Source: Leifsonia sp. Leaf264 (GTDB lineage: Bacteria; Actinomycetota; Actinomycetes; Actinomycetales; Microbacteriaceae). From it: a DNA stretch of 64,000 bases. Below, piece by piece: positions 1-9,092 of this stretch; within the stretch, counting starts at the first letter, position 1; every line of letters starts with the position of its first letter. Made by a program: the position numbers and the translations under genes. Where the stretch lies: positions 129,752-193,751 of the forward strand of contig NZ_LMMR01000004.1 in assembly GCF_001422325.1 (NCBI RefSeq). The letters run 5' to 3'. A model generated the notes under the pieces. The model was not told the DNA's origin, searched no databases, and saw only the letters and a list, made by a program, of their open reading frames with translations.

Positions 1-2771
1 TCGGCTGTGCCGAACGCCTCGAAATACTCTCTGCTGCCTTCGATAACCGCCCGGCCACCATCCGGAATGCGGACAGACCGGTCGCGAACCGCCCAGATCA
101 GGTCCAGCTTGGAGCCCCTCCTTCGCAGCTCCTCATGGACAGCCAGTGAACTGTCATTGGCGATCTCCCCGTACAGCGACCTGAAGAGAACCGATCGGTC
201 ACCGGACGGCGCCAGCGATGAGTACCAGGCTTGGAGCCGAGCCCGATTGCCGCCGCCGAGCTCATCGTCCGCCAACGGAGCTTCGAGCTTGACCTCCATG
301 GGGCCGATCGTCTGGGCCTCGATTCTGATGAGATGATCCGGCGTGCGAGCGACGGTTGTTCCAGAAATGCGGAAGGCCTGGTCGTAAACGATCGACAGCG
401 GCGAGCCATGCGCTTGTGCACGCAGCGTGTACAAGCCGGATGCGACAGCGTTCCAATCGAGTCCCCACAACTGCTGGGTCGTCGAGAAGAATGCCTCATG
501 CGTATCCCCGTCGTGGCTCGTGATCGCGATGGCATGCGATGTCGAACGTCCGTACATGCTGATTTCGAGATCGCTGATGTCGACACCACGAACGGCGATA
601 CTGAAGACGATGCCCTCGTCTGTCACGGAGCAACCGAACACTGTCAGGGTGCGATCGAGCTCGGCGATGATGATGCCCGTGCCGTTCGGCGACCGAGAGC
701 CATCGGGATACCGCCGCGCCGGGCGAGACGTGAGGGATGCATTCGCACGGCGAAGGGGCACGACGGCGTTCGAAATGCCCATACTGCTGAGGGGAAGCTC
801 GGGCGCCGAGATCGTGTGCAGCTGGCCGTCACGGTCGCGAGCCTCCAACCGCCAGCGTCGGTTGTCGCGGGAGGACCGACGTATTGCGACGTTGGGCTCG
901 GGCGGGAGAGTGATCACTGCGTCGTACTGACCGGAGACGGCCGTCTGCACGAATCGCGCTTTAGCGCGCTGCAGACCGAACCTATCCGGCTCATAAACGG
1001 CGACAACGGAGTGAAGATTCTCCCCAACGACGGTGAGGGCAATGGTGCGATCCTTCGCCTGCGCGGTGATCAGGCGCGCCCGCACGTCGCCAACGCGGAC
1101 GACGAGTCTTCCCCGCGGACCAGGCAGAACATCCAGGAGCCGCCCATCTTTCACCTCGAATGCCGCCGGCAGTTCGCGCCTCTGCTCGAAGCGGACGACA
1201 GTCTCGCGGATGAGCTCTCCCGTGCTCATCCGTACGTCGATCCAATAGTCATCGGGCCGCTCAGCCAAGAGGTCGAGCGGGACGCTGATACGTATGAACG
1301 ACTCGCTCATATCTGCATAGGGACGTGTGTCCCACCGGATCGCATACTCATCGCGGAAACGGACTGAATCGAGTGGGATCTTCTGTTCTCCGTCGTCGAA
1401 GACCAGCTCGGCGCACACGTCATATCGAGTAGTCGAGGGGTCGACACCGTCGATGTACGCCAATGCCTCAACAACAAGGTTGCCGTCGCGTCTGTAGACC
1501 CGCTCGACACGAGACCGGGCGTACGATTCGCGGGGCGAGAGCATGAATGCCTCGGCCGGGATCTCCGCCCCTGCGAGTTCGTGGAACGGAAGCTGCGCAA
1601 CGATTGCATCACCGACCACCGATCCCGGGAACGTGTTGCGATTCCATCCCCCACGCTCGAGGAATTCCAGCGCAGCGATTCGATTTCCCTGAGCTACGAG
1701 ATGGATCATCACCTTGTTTCGAGAGTCGACACTGCGCCACACCTCAGGACTGTTCGCCTGGTCGCGCAGGTAACGAACGAATCCGACGAAAGAGTCCCAG
1801 GCATCGTCATCCATTGCGCGGATCGCGGGGAGGAATTCGGCGAGGTTATTGCTCATGAGCTGGCTCACGCGCACACTCCGCGCCGAGTCCAGACCGCGGG
1901 CCTCGAGGATGTCGAGGGTTTCGCGCACAGCCCGCCAGTGGTCGGAAATGTTCTTCTCGCGTGTCGCCTGCTGGGAGATTGAGCTCTGATCGTCTCGAAT
2001 GCGCCAGTTGAGACTGACTCGCGACATGACGTCGAAGCTCTTGGCGCGAGCGAAAGCCGCGGTGGATATGGCCTGGTCCTCGTAGAGAAGCCCGACCGGG
2101 AAGGAGAATCCAGCTTCGTCCCAGAACTCCCGCCGGTATACCTTGCTCCAGGCCACCGCATTGACCAGGATTTCGGGGAACGACTCGAGTGTCTCCCCGA
2201 GACGCGTACGTCGATGTGCCGAGCGGATCCAGCTCGCCGCCGCCGGATAGCTTCCCTTGAAATAACGGCGGTACGGCGAAACCGCGAAGTCTGAGCCTGA
2301 CTTCCTGAGCGCGGCGATCACCTGCGAGAACGCGTGACGATCGACCGTGTCATCGCTGTCGATGAAGGTCAGGAATTCTCCGCGTGCGTGCTCGATCCCC
2401 GTGTTCCTGGCGGCACTGAGACCACCGTTCTCACGCCGATACACGCGCACTCTGGGGTCGCGCTTTGCGTAGCGGCGAGCGATTTCGCCGCTCCGGTCGG
2501 GCGAGCCGTCATCGACAACGATGATCTCGATCCGACGATAGTTCTGACGCGATAGCGAAAGCAGCGTTTCCTCGATGTAGTCCTCGACGCCGAAGGCGGG
2601 AACGACGATGCTCAGCAGGCCCGGAACTCGGCTTCGCCCGGTGGGGGTGGCGCGATAGGCGATTCCCCGTGCCCAGTTGAGCCCGGTGCGGGTCGACTCG
2701 CGATAGGCCAGGTGCCGTGGATGCACCAGTACGTCGAACACCGGCTGCAGACGCCGGGATACTTTCAGCAA
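1..2771 (-). CDS. Bifunctional GT2 glycosyltransferase / CDP-glycerol-type glycerophosphotransferase (3' end outside window)
   Basis: Likely a wall teichoic acid synthase that adds both a sugar and a polyol phosphate to the growing polymer at the inner membrane face. The frame is open for 923 codons to the left edge, so the C-terminus is missing. Residues about 52-300 are a GT2 domain with VVDDGS at 85-90 and the DxD-type FIDSDD at 136-141. A beta-rich linker follows. The last 70 or so residues read VLFRSLYG, HEELRRRG, IPDGGRAV and GSREYFEAF, which is how Glyphos_transf (TagB/TagF-like) domains begin. The start chosen is TTG at 2771, preceded by GAGGGGG. An in-frame ATG at 2849 has no ribosome site. 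GC is visibly lower than in genes beyond 4.8 kb. The GT2 part is paralogous to the protein at 9093-10340. The domain call is firm, the substrate is inferred. Confidence 0.82.
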   Translation of the reverse strand, partial: MLKVSRRLQPVFDVLVHPRHLAYRESTRTGLNWARGIAYRATPTGRSRVPGLLSIVVPAFGVEDYIEETLLSLSRQNYRRIEIIVVDDGSPDRSGEIARRYAKRDPRVRVYRRENGGLSAARNTGIEHARGEFLTFIDSDDTVDRHAFSQVIAALRKSGSDFAVSPYRRYFKGSYPAAASWIRSAHRRTRLGETLESFPEILVNAVAWSKVYRREFWDEAGFSFPVGLLYEDQAISTAAFARAKSFDVMSRVSLNWRIRDDQSSISQQATREKNISDHWRAVRETLDILEARGLDSARSVRVSQLMSNNLAEFLPAIRAMDDDAWDSFVGFVRYLRDQANSPEVWRSVDSRNKVMIHLVAQGNRIAALEFLERGGWNRNTFPGSVVGDAIVAQLPFHELAGAEIPAEAFMLSPRESYARSRVERVYRRDGNLVVEALAYIDGVDPSTTRYDVCAELVFDDGEQKIPLDSVRFRDEYAIRWDTRPYADMSESFIRISVPLDLLAERPDDYWIDVRMSTGELIRETVVRFEQRRELPAAFEVKDGRLLDVLPGPRGRLVVRVGDVRARLITAQAKDRTIALTVVGENLHSVVAVYEPDRFGLQRAKARFVQTAVSGQYDAVITLPPEPNVAIRRSSRDNRRWRLEARDRDGQLHTISAPELPLSSMGISNAVVPLRRANASLTSRPARRYPDGSRSPNGTGIIIAELDRTLTVFGCSVTDEGIVFSIAVRGVDISDLEISMYGRSTSHAIAITSHDGDTHEAFFSTTQQLWGLDWNAVASGLYTLRAQAHGSPLSIVYDQAFRISGTTVARTPDHLIRIEAQTIGPMEVKLEAPLADDELGGGNRARLQAWYSSLAPSGDRSVLFRSLYGEIANDSSLAVHEELRRRGSKLDLIWAVRDRSVRIPDGGRAVIEGSREYFEAFGTA

Positions 2772-2937
2772 AAACGCCCCCTCAGGAATCGGCGCAGAAC
2801 GCCGTTGGGATTCTAACTGACGCTGTCGCGTCCGGATTCTCACCGCCATGACAGGGAATCGGCAGATTGGCGCGAGTTCAGTACAGTTTCAATCGCGCAT
2901 CTTTGCCCACCCGGGCGGAATCCGAGGGTGTGCAGGG

Positions 2938-4518
2938 ATGAAAGCGGAAATTGACATGCGAGTACTGGTCATTGGTGACATCGGCTGGCAGCAGCTCTAT
3001 CACTTGGGTGACGAGGCCATGACTGAGGCTGCGATCCAGATGTTGCGCCAGCGTGGTATCGATGACATCACGTTGATCGCAGGAAAGCCCTCGGTCGCCA
3101 CTGCCATGTACGGACTCCCGGCTGTACCCCGGATCGGGTTCGCGGGAGCGTGGGATCGTGGCCGCATGGAGCGGAAGCTTCGCGAGATCACTGACTCTCT
3201 CCCCAGTCATACAGTCGCCGACGGCGAGCCGACGAACGTCGTCGACGCGGTTGCCAGCGTGGATGCCGTCTTGATCGCAGGCGGCGGCAATCTGAACTCG
3301 CAGCACGTGAATCATCTCTTCGAGCGAGCGGCACTGGTTCGAATCGCACGGCACTTCGGTCGGCCGGTTTTTGTGTCGAGCCAGACCGTCGGGCCCATGC
3401 TGCGTGAGATCGACCTCCCGCTCGTCCGCGAGATCGTCGACTATGCAACGTGCTTCGGCGCTCGAGAAGCGCACACGTTGAAGCTGCTGCTCGGATTGGG
3501 GGGAACCACGGACAGAGTCGTTCACACCATGGACGACGCGATGATGCTCACACCCTCGGACGCCGAGTTCGCACGAGCGGCCGCGGTCAGGACAAGCGAT
3601 CGATACATCGTGGGGAGTTTCACTGCCCACCCGGGCACTTCGGGTCTGTCTGCCGCTGATTACCACAAGCAGATTGCAAAGTCATTGGACGAGATCGCCG
3701 CGAAGCATGACGTCGATGTGCTTCTCGTCCCGCACGCCGGATCCTTGGACCGAAGTGTCCGGAACGGCGATCAACTCGCGAACGACTCCATCGTCGCTGC
3801 CAGCACGTCCGGAAGGCTGATCAACCTCGACATGATGACTGCGGGGGAGGCGATCGCATTGTCCGCACGTGCAGAATTCTCGTTGTCGACTCGCTACCAC
3901 CCGACCGTCTTCGGGCCGTTCGCGGGGAAGCCGTCGATAGCGATCTCACTGAGCTACTACTCATCCGTGCGGATGCGTGGATCGCTGGACAACGTTGGCA
4001 TGCAGCCCTACGTGGTTCCAACCGCCGCGTGGCTCCAGGGAACCCTCAATGAAGTCGTTGACGACGTCCTTTCTCACCAGGGCGAGTTCGCGGCCCACAT
4101 GAGCACGGTGGCTCCCCTGCGTTTGGCAGAACAGAACAGATGGTGGGACGCGATCGTCTCCGCCATGCGAGGCGGCGAATGGACAAGCCCCGATGGGTTG
4201 TCACCAGTCGACGAGCTCGCGCCCGAAGGCTGGAGCCGTGAGGTCGAATCAATCACCCGAGTCGCGGATACGTTGGGGCAGCTCCAGATCAAAACGGGAT
4301 GGCTCGAGAAAGCCAATGGCGATCTCCGAGCAGAACGCGACAAGCTCGCGGCGGAGGTGGTATCCGGATCGCGCGCGACCGCAGCTGCTGTGGAAACTAC
4401 AACGGATCTGAAGTCCCGCGTTGAGGGTCTGGAGCACGAGCTTGCCACCGAACGGTCTCGGCGGGCAGTCAGATTCGCCAACGCTGTCGGACGCGCCACC
4501 GGTAAGTCAAAGAAATAG
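2938..4518 (+). CDS. Polysaccharide pyruvyl transferase family protein with C-terminal coiled coil
   Basis: Predicted to transfer pyruvate from phosphoenolpyruvate to a sugar of a surface glycan as a ketal. The protein opens with LVIGDIGWQQ and YHLGDEA, then has LIAGGGNLNS, VSSQTVGP, FGAREAHT and, near residue 305, STRYHP, all typical of PF04230. After about residue 440 comes a charged heptad-like segment that may be a coiled coil, ending in a basic tail. It is 526 residues from ATG 2938. An in-frame ATG at 2956 would remove six residues, and neither has a strong ribosome site. It is divergent from the teichoic-acid synthase gene and shares its lower GC, so the two may have been acquired together. 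The acceptor sugar cannot be read from the sequence. Confidence 0.82.
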   Translation: MKAEIDMRVLVIGDIGWQQLYHLGDEAMTEAAIQMLRQRGIDDITLIAGKPSVATAMYGLPAVPRIGFAGAWDRGRMERKLREITDSLPSHTVADGEPTNVVDAVASVDAVLIAGGGNLNSQHVNHLFERAALVRIARHFGRPVFVSSQTVGPMLREIDLPLVREIVDYATCFGAREAHTLKLLLGLGGTTDRVVHTMDDAMMLTPSDAEFARAAAVRTSDRYIVGSFTAHPGTSGLSAADYHKQIAKSLDEIAAKHDVDVLLVPHAGSLDRSVRNGDQLANDSIVAASTSGRLINLDMMTAGEAIALSARAEFSLSTRYHPTVFGPFAGKPSIAISLSYYSSVRMRGSLDNVGMQPYVVPTAAWLQGTLNEVVDDVLSHQGEFAAHMSTVAPLRLAEQNRWWDAIVSAMRGGEWTSPDGLSPVDELAPEGWSREVESITRVADTLGQLQIKTGWLEKANGDLRAERDKLAAEVVSGSRATAAAVETTTDLKSRVEGLEHELATERSRRAVRFANAVGRATGKSKK

Positions 4519-4789
4519 TGCTCGGCTGCCCTCGTCGTTTGAGTCACAGGGGAGGGAAGGCGCAAGGTCGTCTGTCGACGGTGCTCGACCGGCAGGCCTC
4601 ACAGAGCGACATCTCTGATGAACGAGAGCCGGAGGCGTCGTCGGCCAGCCATCTCCGACCGTGAGCACCCGCTGGCTGCGGCAAGTTCTCGGTCGGGCGC
4701 GACCTGGCGTCATAGGTCGTTCATCGCACGTGCGTCTCCTCGTAACTGGAAGTCTCTAGAGTCGCCAGTCGTCGAGCACAAGGAGGCAC
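4519..4789. other. Intergenic region at the composition boundary
   Basis: This 271-base gap separates the lower-GC left segment from the high-GC remainder. I see no convincing gene, transposase remnant or flanking direct repeat in it. Short open frames here lack ribosome sites and family resemblance. It ends with the AGGAGG ribosome site of the next gene at 4781-4786. Confidence 0.5.
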
Positions 4790-5911
4790 GTGAAGCAACG
4801 CAACCGAGTGGTGGTGTTCCCTGCCTGGGGCGACAACCCCTATCTCAACCTGCTCTACCTCGCTCCCAGGGCACAGGGGCGGGGGTACACCGGCATCACC
4901 ACGTGGGACTCGCTGCAGGCCGCGGTGCCCGAGCTCGGGCGCGGCGACGTGCTGCACGTGCACTGGACCTCGCCGATCTGCCAGAAGGCGGCATCCGTCG
5001 GCGAAGCGCGTCGGCGTCTCGACGAGTTCACGACGTTGGTGCAGGCGCTCCAGCGGCGTGGTGGGCGGCTGATCTGGACGATCCACAACAGGCTGCCGCA
5101 TGAAGTCGTCTACCGCGATGTCGAGATCGCGCTCAACCGGTTCCTCTCCCAGACGGCTGACGCCGTTCACGTCATGGCCGAGAGCACGGCCGACGTGGTG
5201 GGCGACCTCTATCCTCTGCGGCTCGATCGGATGCACGTCATCCCGCACCCCAGCTATCAGGGCCTCTACGGGCGGGCTGATTCGCGGGAGCCGGCGAGAC
5301 GTGCGCTCGGCCTGGCGGCCGGCGAGCGCACCGTGCTGTTCTTCGGGCAGATGCGTCCGTACAAGGGCCTCTCGACGCTCATCGACGCCCTGCGGCTGAT
5401 GCAGGAGCGCGGCGACACCCTCCCGACCCTGCTGCTCGCCGGGGCCGCCACCGCCGACGCCCGCCGCGAGATCGAGCAGACGCTGCCCGACGGGCTGAGA
5501 GTGATCGCCGACTTCGGGTTCGTGGCCGACTCCGAGGTGCGGGGCTGGTTCGACGCCGCGGATCTCGCCGTCTTCCCGTATCGGTCGATCCTCAACTCGG
5601 GCAGCGTGCACCTGGCGGCGACGCTCGGCGTTCCGGCCCTGCTTCCGGGCGAGACGCACCTGCGGTCCCAGTTCGCCGACGAGAGCTGGGTGCGCTTCTA
5701 CGACGCCGAGGATCCTGTCGCCGGTCTCGCCCGGGCGCTGGCGGCCCCGCGGGCCTTCGAACGCCAGGAGGCCGGAATGGCCGAGTTCTCCGAGCGGCTC
5801 TCGCCGTGGCGGGTGTCTCGACGATTCAACGCGCTGCTCGAGTCGCTCGAGGGATCAGGCGCGACGGATGCCGCCGGCAGCGCGACGGCGAAGACCGCGC
5901 AGCTGGCGTAG
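4790..5911 (+). CDS. GT4-superfamily glycosyltransferase
   Basis: A GT-B fold sugar transferase, presumably acting on the same surface glycan as its neighbours. The 373-residue product starts at GTG 4790, eight bases after AGGAGG. The N-terminal half has VVFPAWGDNPYLNLLY and VLHVHWTSP, the acceptor-side fold. The C-terminal half has VLFFGQMRPYKG, TLLLAGAA, and FPYRSILNSGSVHLA with LGVPALLP, the nucleotide-sugar side of group 1 transferases. No transmembrane segment is evident. The last 57 bases overlap the 3' end of the convergent fusion gene. Donor and linkage cannot be assigned. Confidence 0.8.
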   Translation: MKQRNRVVVFPAWGDNPYLNLLYLAPRAQGRGYTGITTWDSLQAAVPELGRGDVLHVHWTSPICQKAASVGEARRRLDEFTTLVQALQRRGGRLIWTIHNRLPHEVVYRDVEIALNRFLSQTADAVHVMAESTADVVGDLYPLRLDRMHVIPHPSYQGLYGRADSREPARRALGLAAGERTVLFFGQMRPYKGLSTLIDALRLMQERGDTLPTLLLAGAATADARREIEQTLPDGLRVIADFGFVADSEVRGWFDAADLAVFPYRSILNSGSVHLAATLGVPALLPGETHLRSQFADESWVRFYDAEDPVAGLARALAAPRAFERQEAGMAEFSERLSPWRVSRRFNALLESLEGSGATDAAGSATAKTAQLA

Positions 5912-8908
5912 GCCACCGCGCACGAGCCAGTGCCTGCGGCTCTCGACCCACAGCCCGTGGGTCAGCGGGTCGCGGCCGGTGAAGAAGCGGGCATACGGAT
6001 CGTAGGGCAGCGACGCCGTCGTCTCCTCGGGCACAGTGATCGCGATGGCGGTCGTGCCGCAGGCCTTCGCAGCATCGGCGGTCGCGTCGTCGCTCGGCAC
6101 GACCGCCTGCACGACGATGCGCCGGCCGAGGCTGAGCTCGGAGACCGGGATGCGCGCGGTCCAGGAGCGCATCCCGAGGTCTGTGTCATTGTCATCGCCC
6201 AGACTCGCGGCGATGTCGGGCCGCCCCGGGATCGCCAGAGCGAGCGCTGAGACCTCGCACGCGACGGTTCCGTGCAGGTCGAGCCCGGTGCTGCTCGGGG
6301 CGACCGAGGTGATCCGCACCCGAGCGGCCCGGGAGGCCCTGATCTTCTCGAGGAGGCCGCGGTCGTCGAGCTCGAGGTCGGCGAGCTCCGGAATGCTGCG
6401 GAGAGCGGCGCCGGATGCCGCATCGGACTGCCCGTCGACGGCTCGGATGAGACGCAGCAGGGCGGCATCCGCTCGCCCATCGTCGTCTCCGTCGCGCACG
6501 GCCCGAGCAATGGCCGGTACCACCAGCCGTGCTCCGAACTCGGCGAACGGCGGCATCCGCAGATCGTTCGAGAGGCTCAGTGCTTCGACGACGCCAGTCC
6601 AGAGCGCGGCAGCTCCGCCATCGCCGCGCTGTGCAGAGGAGGGGGCGGAGGCAGGGGCGGCGGCGGTGCCGGAGAGGGTCCCGAGCATCCGGCTGGCCTC
6701 GTCGACCCGACCCTCGGTGACCAAGGCGAGCGCCAGCCGCCTCGTCACCGGGATCCTGCGGAAGGAGGCCGCAGGAAGCAGGTCGGCCAGCGCGCGCACG
6801 AGCGCGGCGATCTCGGAGGACTCGTCGGCCGATCGATCGGCGGCCGACAGGAACCTCTCGATGTGCACCCAGCCATCGGCCTCGAAGACCAGAGAGCCGT
6901 ACTCGATCACGAGGGCGGGCGACTGCGTGGCGGTGATCAGGCGGGCGCACTCGAGCTCCTGGGTGAGGTAGCTGATGATGGCCGTCGCCGACGACGCCTT
7001 CGACGTCATCGAGCTGGCACCAGGGCGCTCGCGGTAGAGGTAGACGACGTCGTCGACGACATCGATCGTGTTGGCGGCGAGATAGGCGGTGATCATCGGC
7101 ACGATGTCGTTCGACCGGGGCACCTCGGGAAAACGGATGCCGGTCGCCCGCCAGAAGTCGGTGCGGAAGGCCTTGTTCCAGCAGGCGCGACCCCGCAGGA
7201 TCGACGGCACCTGCTCGGCCGAGAACGCCGTGCGGGCCCGAGCGTAGGCCGGCCAGTTCTGCGTCGGCCGCCACGTTCGCGTCGGCGAGAACTTGAGATA
7301 GTCGCCGAACGCGATCTCGGAGCCGGATGCCTCCAGCGAGGCGACGAGGGCCGCGTAGGCGCCGTCGGGCACGATGTCGTCGCCGTCGCAGAAGATCAGG
7401 AAGCGTCCGGCCGCGTTGTCGATGCCGACGTTGCGGGCGTTGGCGCCGCCGCGGGTGACGGCGTCGATCACGCGCACCCTGTCGTCGGTCGAGGCGACGG
7501 CGAGGAGCGCGTCCCGCGTGCCGTCGACGGAGTGGTCGTCGACGACGAGCACCTCCATGCCCGGCACGTCCTGGGCGAGCACCGACGCCAGCGTCTCGCC
7601 GATCCACGCGACGACGTCGTGGGTCGTGATGATGACGCTCAGCAGGCACTCGGTGCCGGCTGCAGTTGGCGTGCCCGCGGCATCGGGCGCCAGCGCGGAG
7701 GTTCGCTCGCCGATCGCGTGGCTGCCTGACCGTCGACGCTGCTCGCCGGCCGACCGGGTGGCGAGGCCCGCGGCCTCGGAGTGGAAGCGGGGCGTCGCGG
7801 CATCGAGCGGCGGGTCGGAGACTGCCGCGAGCGGTGCATCGGCACCGGCCGCGGATGCCGAAGCGACGGCGACGCGGAGCTCGGCATCCGTCAACCCGGC
7901 GGCGCGGTGGGCGAGCGGCTCGAGACGTGACAGCGCCTGTGCGCGCCGATGGGCGGCCGATTCCTCGGGCGTCTCCTCGGCAGGGACCGCGGCACCGGAG
8001 GACAGCGCCTCGAGGCCGGCCGTGTGCAGGGCGATGAAGTCGCGCGGTCGGCCGCCGGGAGCATCCGGAGTCGCTCCCCAGGCATCGCCGGGGAACGCCA
8101 CCAGCAGCCGGTCGAGGTCGACCTCGGGCGCATCGATCGCACCGAGCTCGAGCGCCTCCGCCGGAGACGTCGCGAACCTGATGCCGGTGCGACCGGTGCC
8201 GGCGTAGTAGTCGATGTACTTGAACGGGTCTTCCGTGGCCGGCACGATCGGGCGGCACGGGATGCCGAGGGCATCCGCGATCACCAGGGCGTGCAGCGAG
8301 GTGCCCGTGACGAACTCGCTGGCGGCGAGGTCGCGGATCACGACCCAGGGATCTCGCAGCGGGGAGAGCACCTCGGAGCCGGTGCCGAAGCGGTCGAGTT
8401 CGTTGAGGTTCGGAACGACGGAGAGCTCTCGGGTCTTCAACCGGGTCGAGTCGAGCAGCTCGGGCCAGAGGCGGGGGAGGAGCAGAACCGGGTCACCGTA
8501 GACCGGGGGCGTCTCGATCCCGTGGGCGAGCAGGACGCCCCGGGTGAGCGGACCTCGCACTGCACGCACGTCGAGCGTCGTCGGCAGGTGCTGGTCGACC
8601 ACCTTGCCGTTGACGCCGGTGCCCCAGACGATGTCGCCGTGGCGGGCGAAGTGGAGGACCGAGCCGACGGAGAGCACGCGACGGCGCTGCACGGGGTCGG
8701 GGTCGACGATGCCGGAGCTCAGCCGTTCGACCAGCAGCGGGCCCAGCAGATCGCCGAAGTTGGCGACGGCGCGGCCGTGCGGCGGCACGTGTGCGGCATC
8801 ACCCGCGCCCTCTTCCGCGCCCTCATCAGAACCGGGATCGGCACGGCGCACCGGGTTCCACCGCACCGTGGTCACGCCGTTGACGAGCTCCTCCAGATCA
8901 TTGTGCAC
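5855..8908 (-). CDS. Polysaccharide pyruvyl transferase-GT2 glycosyltransferase fusion
   Basis: One 1017-residue frame carries two envelope-glycan enzymes. Residues about 48-245 have NFGDLLGP, LSVGSVLH, WGTGVNG, RAVRGPLTR, YGDPVLLLP and TGTSLHALVIADALG, the signature of ExoV/GumL-type pyruvyl transferases. An Ala/Ser/Pro-rich linker covers roughly 300-422. A GT2 domain follows, with LSVIITTHD at 424, VVDDHSVD near 456 and CDGDD near 508. The last 300 residues are poorly characterised and alpha-rich. The start is GTG 8908, preceded by TAGACT six bases upstream and no ribosome site, which suggests a leaderless message. A single enzyme may add a sugar and pyruvylate it. It is divergent from the GT2 gene at 9093. 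Confidence 0.82.
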   Translation of the reverse strand: MHNDLEELVNGVTTVRWNPVRRADPGSDEGAEEGAGDAAHVPPHGRAVANFGDLLGPLLVERLSSGIVDPDPVQRRRVLSVGSVLHFARHGDIVWGTGVNGKVVDQHLPTTLDVRAVRGPLTRGVLLAHGIETPPVYGDPVLLLPRLWPELLDSTRLKTRELSVVPNLNELDRFGTGSEVLSPLRDPWVVIRDLAASEFVTGTSLHALVIADALGIPCRPIVPATEDPFKYIDYYAGTGRTGIRFATSPAEALELGAIDAPEVDLDRLLVAFPGDAWGATPDAPGGRPRDFIALHTAGLEALSSGAAVPAEETPEESAAHRRAQALSRLEPLAHRAAGLTDAELRVAVASASAAGADAPLAAVSDPPLDAATPRFHSEAAGLATRSAGEQRRRSGSHAIGERTSALAPDAAGTPTAAGTECLLSVIITTHDVVAWIGETLASVLAQDVPGMEVLVVDDHSVDGTRDALLAVASTDDRVRVIDAVTRGGANARNVGIDNAAGRFLIFCDGDDIVPDGAYAALVASLEASGSEIAFGDYLKFSPTRTWRPTQNWPAYARARTAFSAEQVPSILRGRACWNKAFRTDFWRATGIRFPEVPRSNDIVPMITAYLAANTIDVVDDVVYLYRERPGASSMTSKASSATAIISYLTQELECARLITATQSPALVIEYGSLVFEADGWVHIERFLSAADRSADESSEIAALVRALADLLPAASFRRIPVTRRLALALVTEGRVDEASRMLGTLSGTAAAPASAPSSAQRGDGGAAALWTGVVEALSLSNDLRMPPFAEFGARLVVPAIARAVRDGDDDGRADAALLRLIRAVDGQSDAASGAALRSIPELADLELDDRGLLEKIRASRAARVRITSVAPSSTGLDLHGTVACEVSALALAIPGRPDIAASLGDDNDTDLGMRSWTARIPVSELSLGRRIVVQAVVPSDDATADAAKACGTTAIAITVPEETTASLPYDPYARFFTGRDPLTHGLWVESRRHWLVRGGLRQLRGLRRRAAGGIRRA

Positions 8909-8914
8909 GAGGGG

Positions 8915-8920
8915 AGTCTA
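8915..8920 (-). promoter_or_regulatory. Predicted -10 element TAGACT, leaderless
   Basis: TAGACT reads on the minus strand six bases before GTG 8908, so transcription would begin at or next to the start codon. No Shine-Dalgarno sequence lies between. Confidence 0.5.
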
Positions 8921-9092
8921 GGCAGGCGCCGGCGCCGATTTCCCGCCCGAGGGGCCAGTCCGCGCAACGGCCATCCGTCCTTCACCTCGTGGTCACCATC
9001 CGTCATCTCGCGGCCACGTCGGAGTCCTACCGTGTGGCCGTGTGGCCCCAGGACGGGGCACGAGACAGCACGACCTGACCACAGGGGAAACC

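Noticed and set aside
231-1367. Long plus-strand open frame of 378 codons
   Set aside because: It is antisense to the teichoic-acid synthase frame, which has GT2 and glycerophosphotransferase motifs. The plus frame resembles nothing.
4519-4789. Possible insertion-sequence scar at the composition boundary
   Set aside because: No terminal inverted repeats, target duplication or transposase fragment could be seen.
4618-5103. 161-codon frame crossing the gap before the GT4 gene
   Set aside because: No ribosome site or motif, and most of it is an alternative frame of the GT4 gene, which has AGGAGG at its start.
6192-8258. Long Arg-rich open frame on the minus strand
   Set aside because: It is a shifted frame of the pyruvyl transferase-GT2 fusion, with the Arg/Pro/Ala excess typical of high-GC shadow frames.
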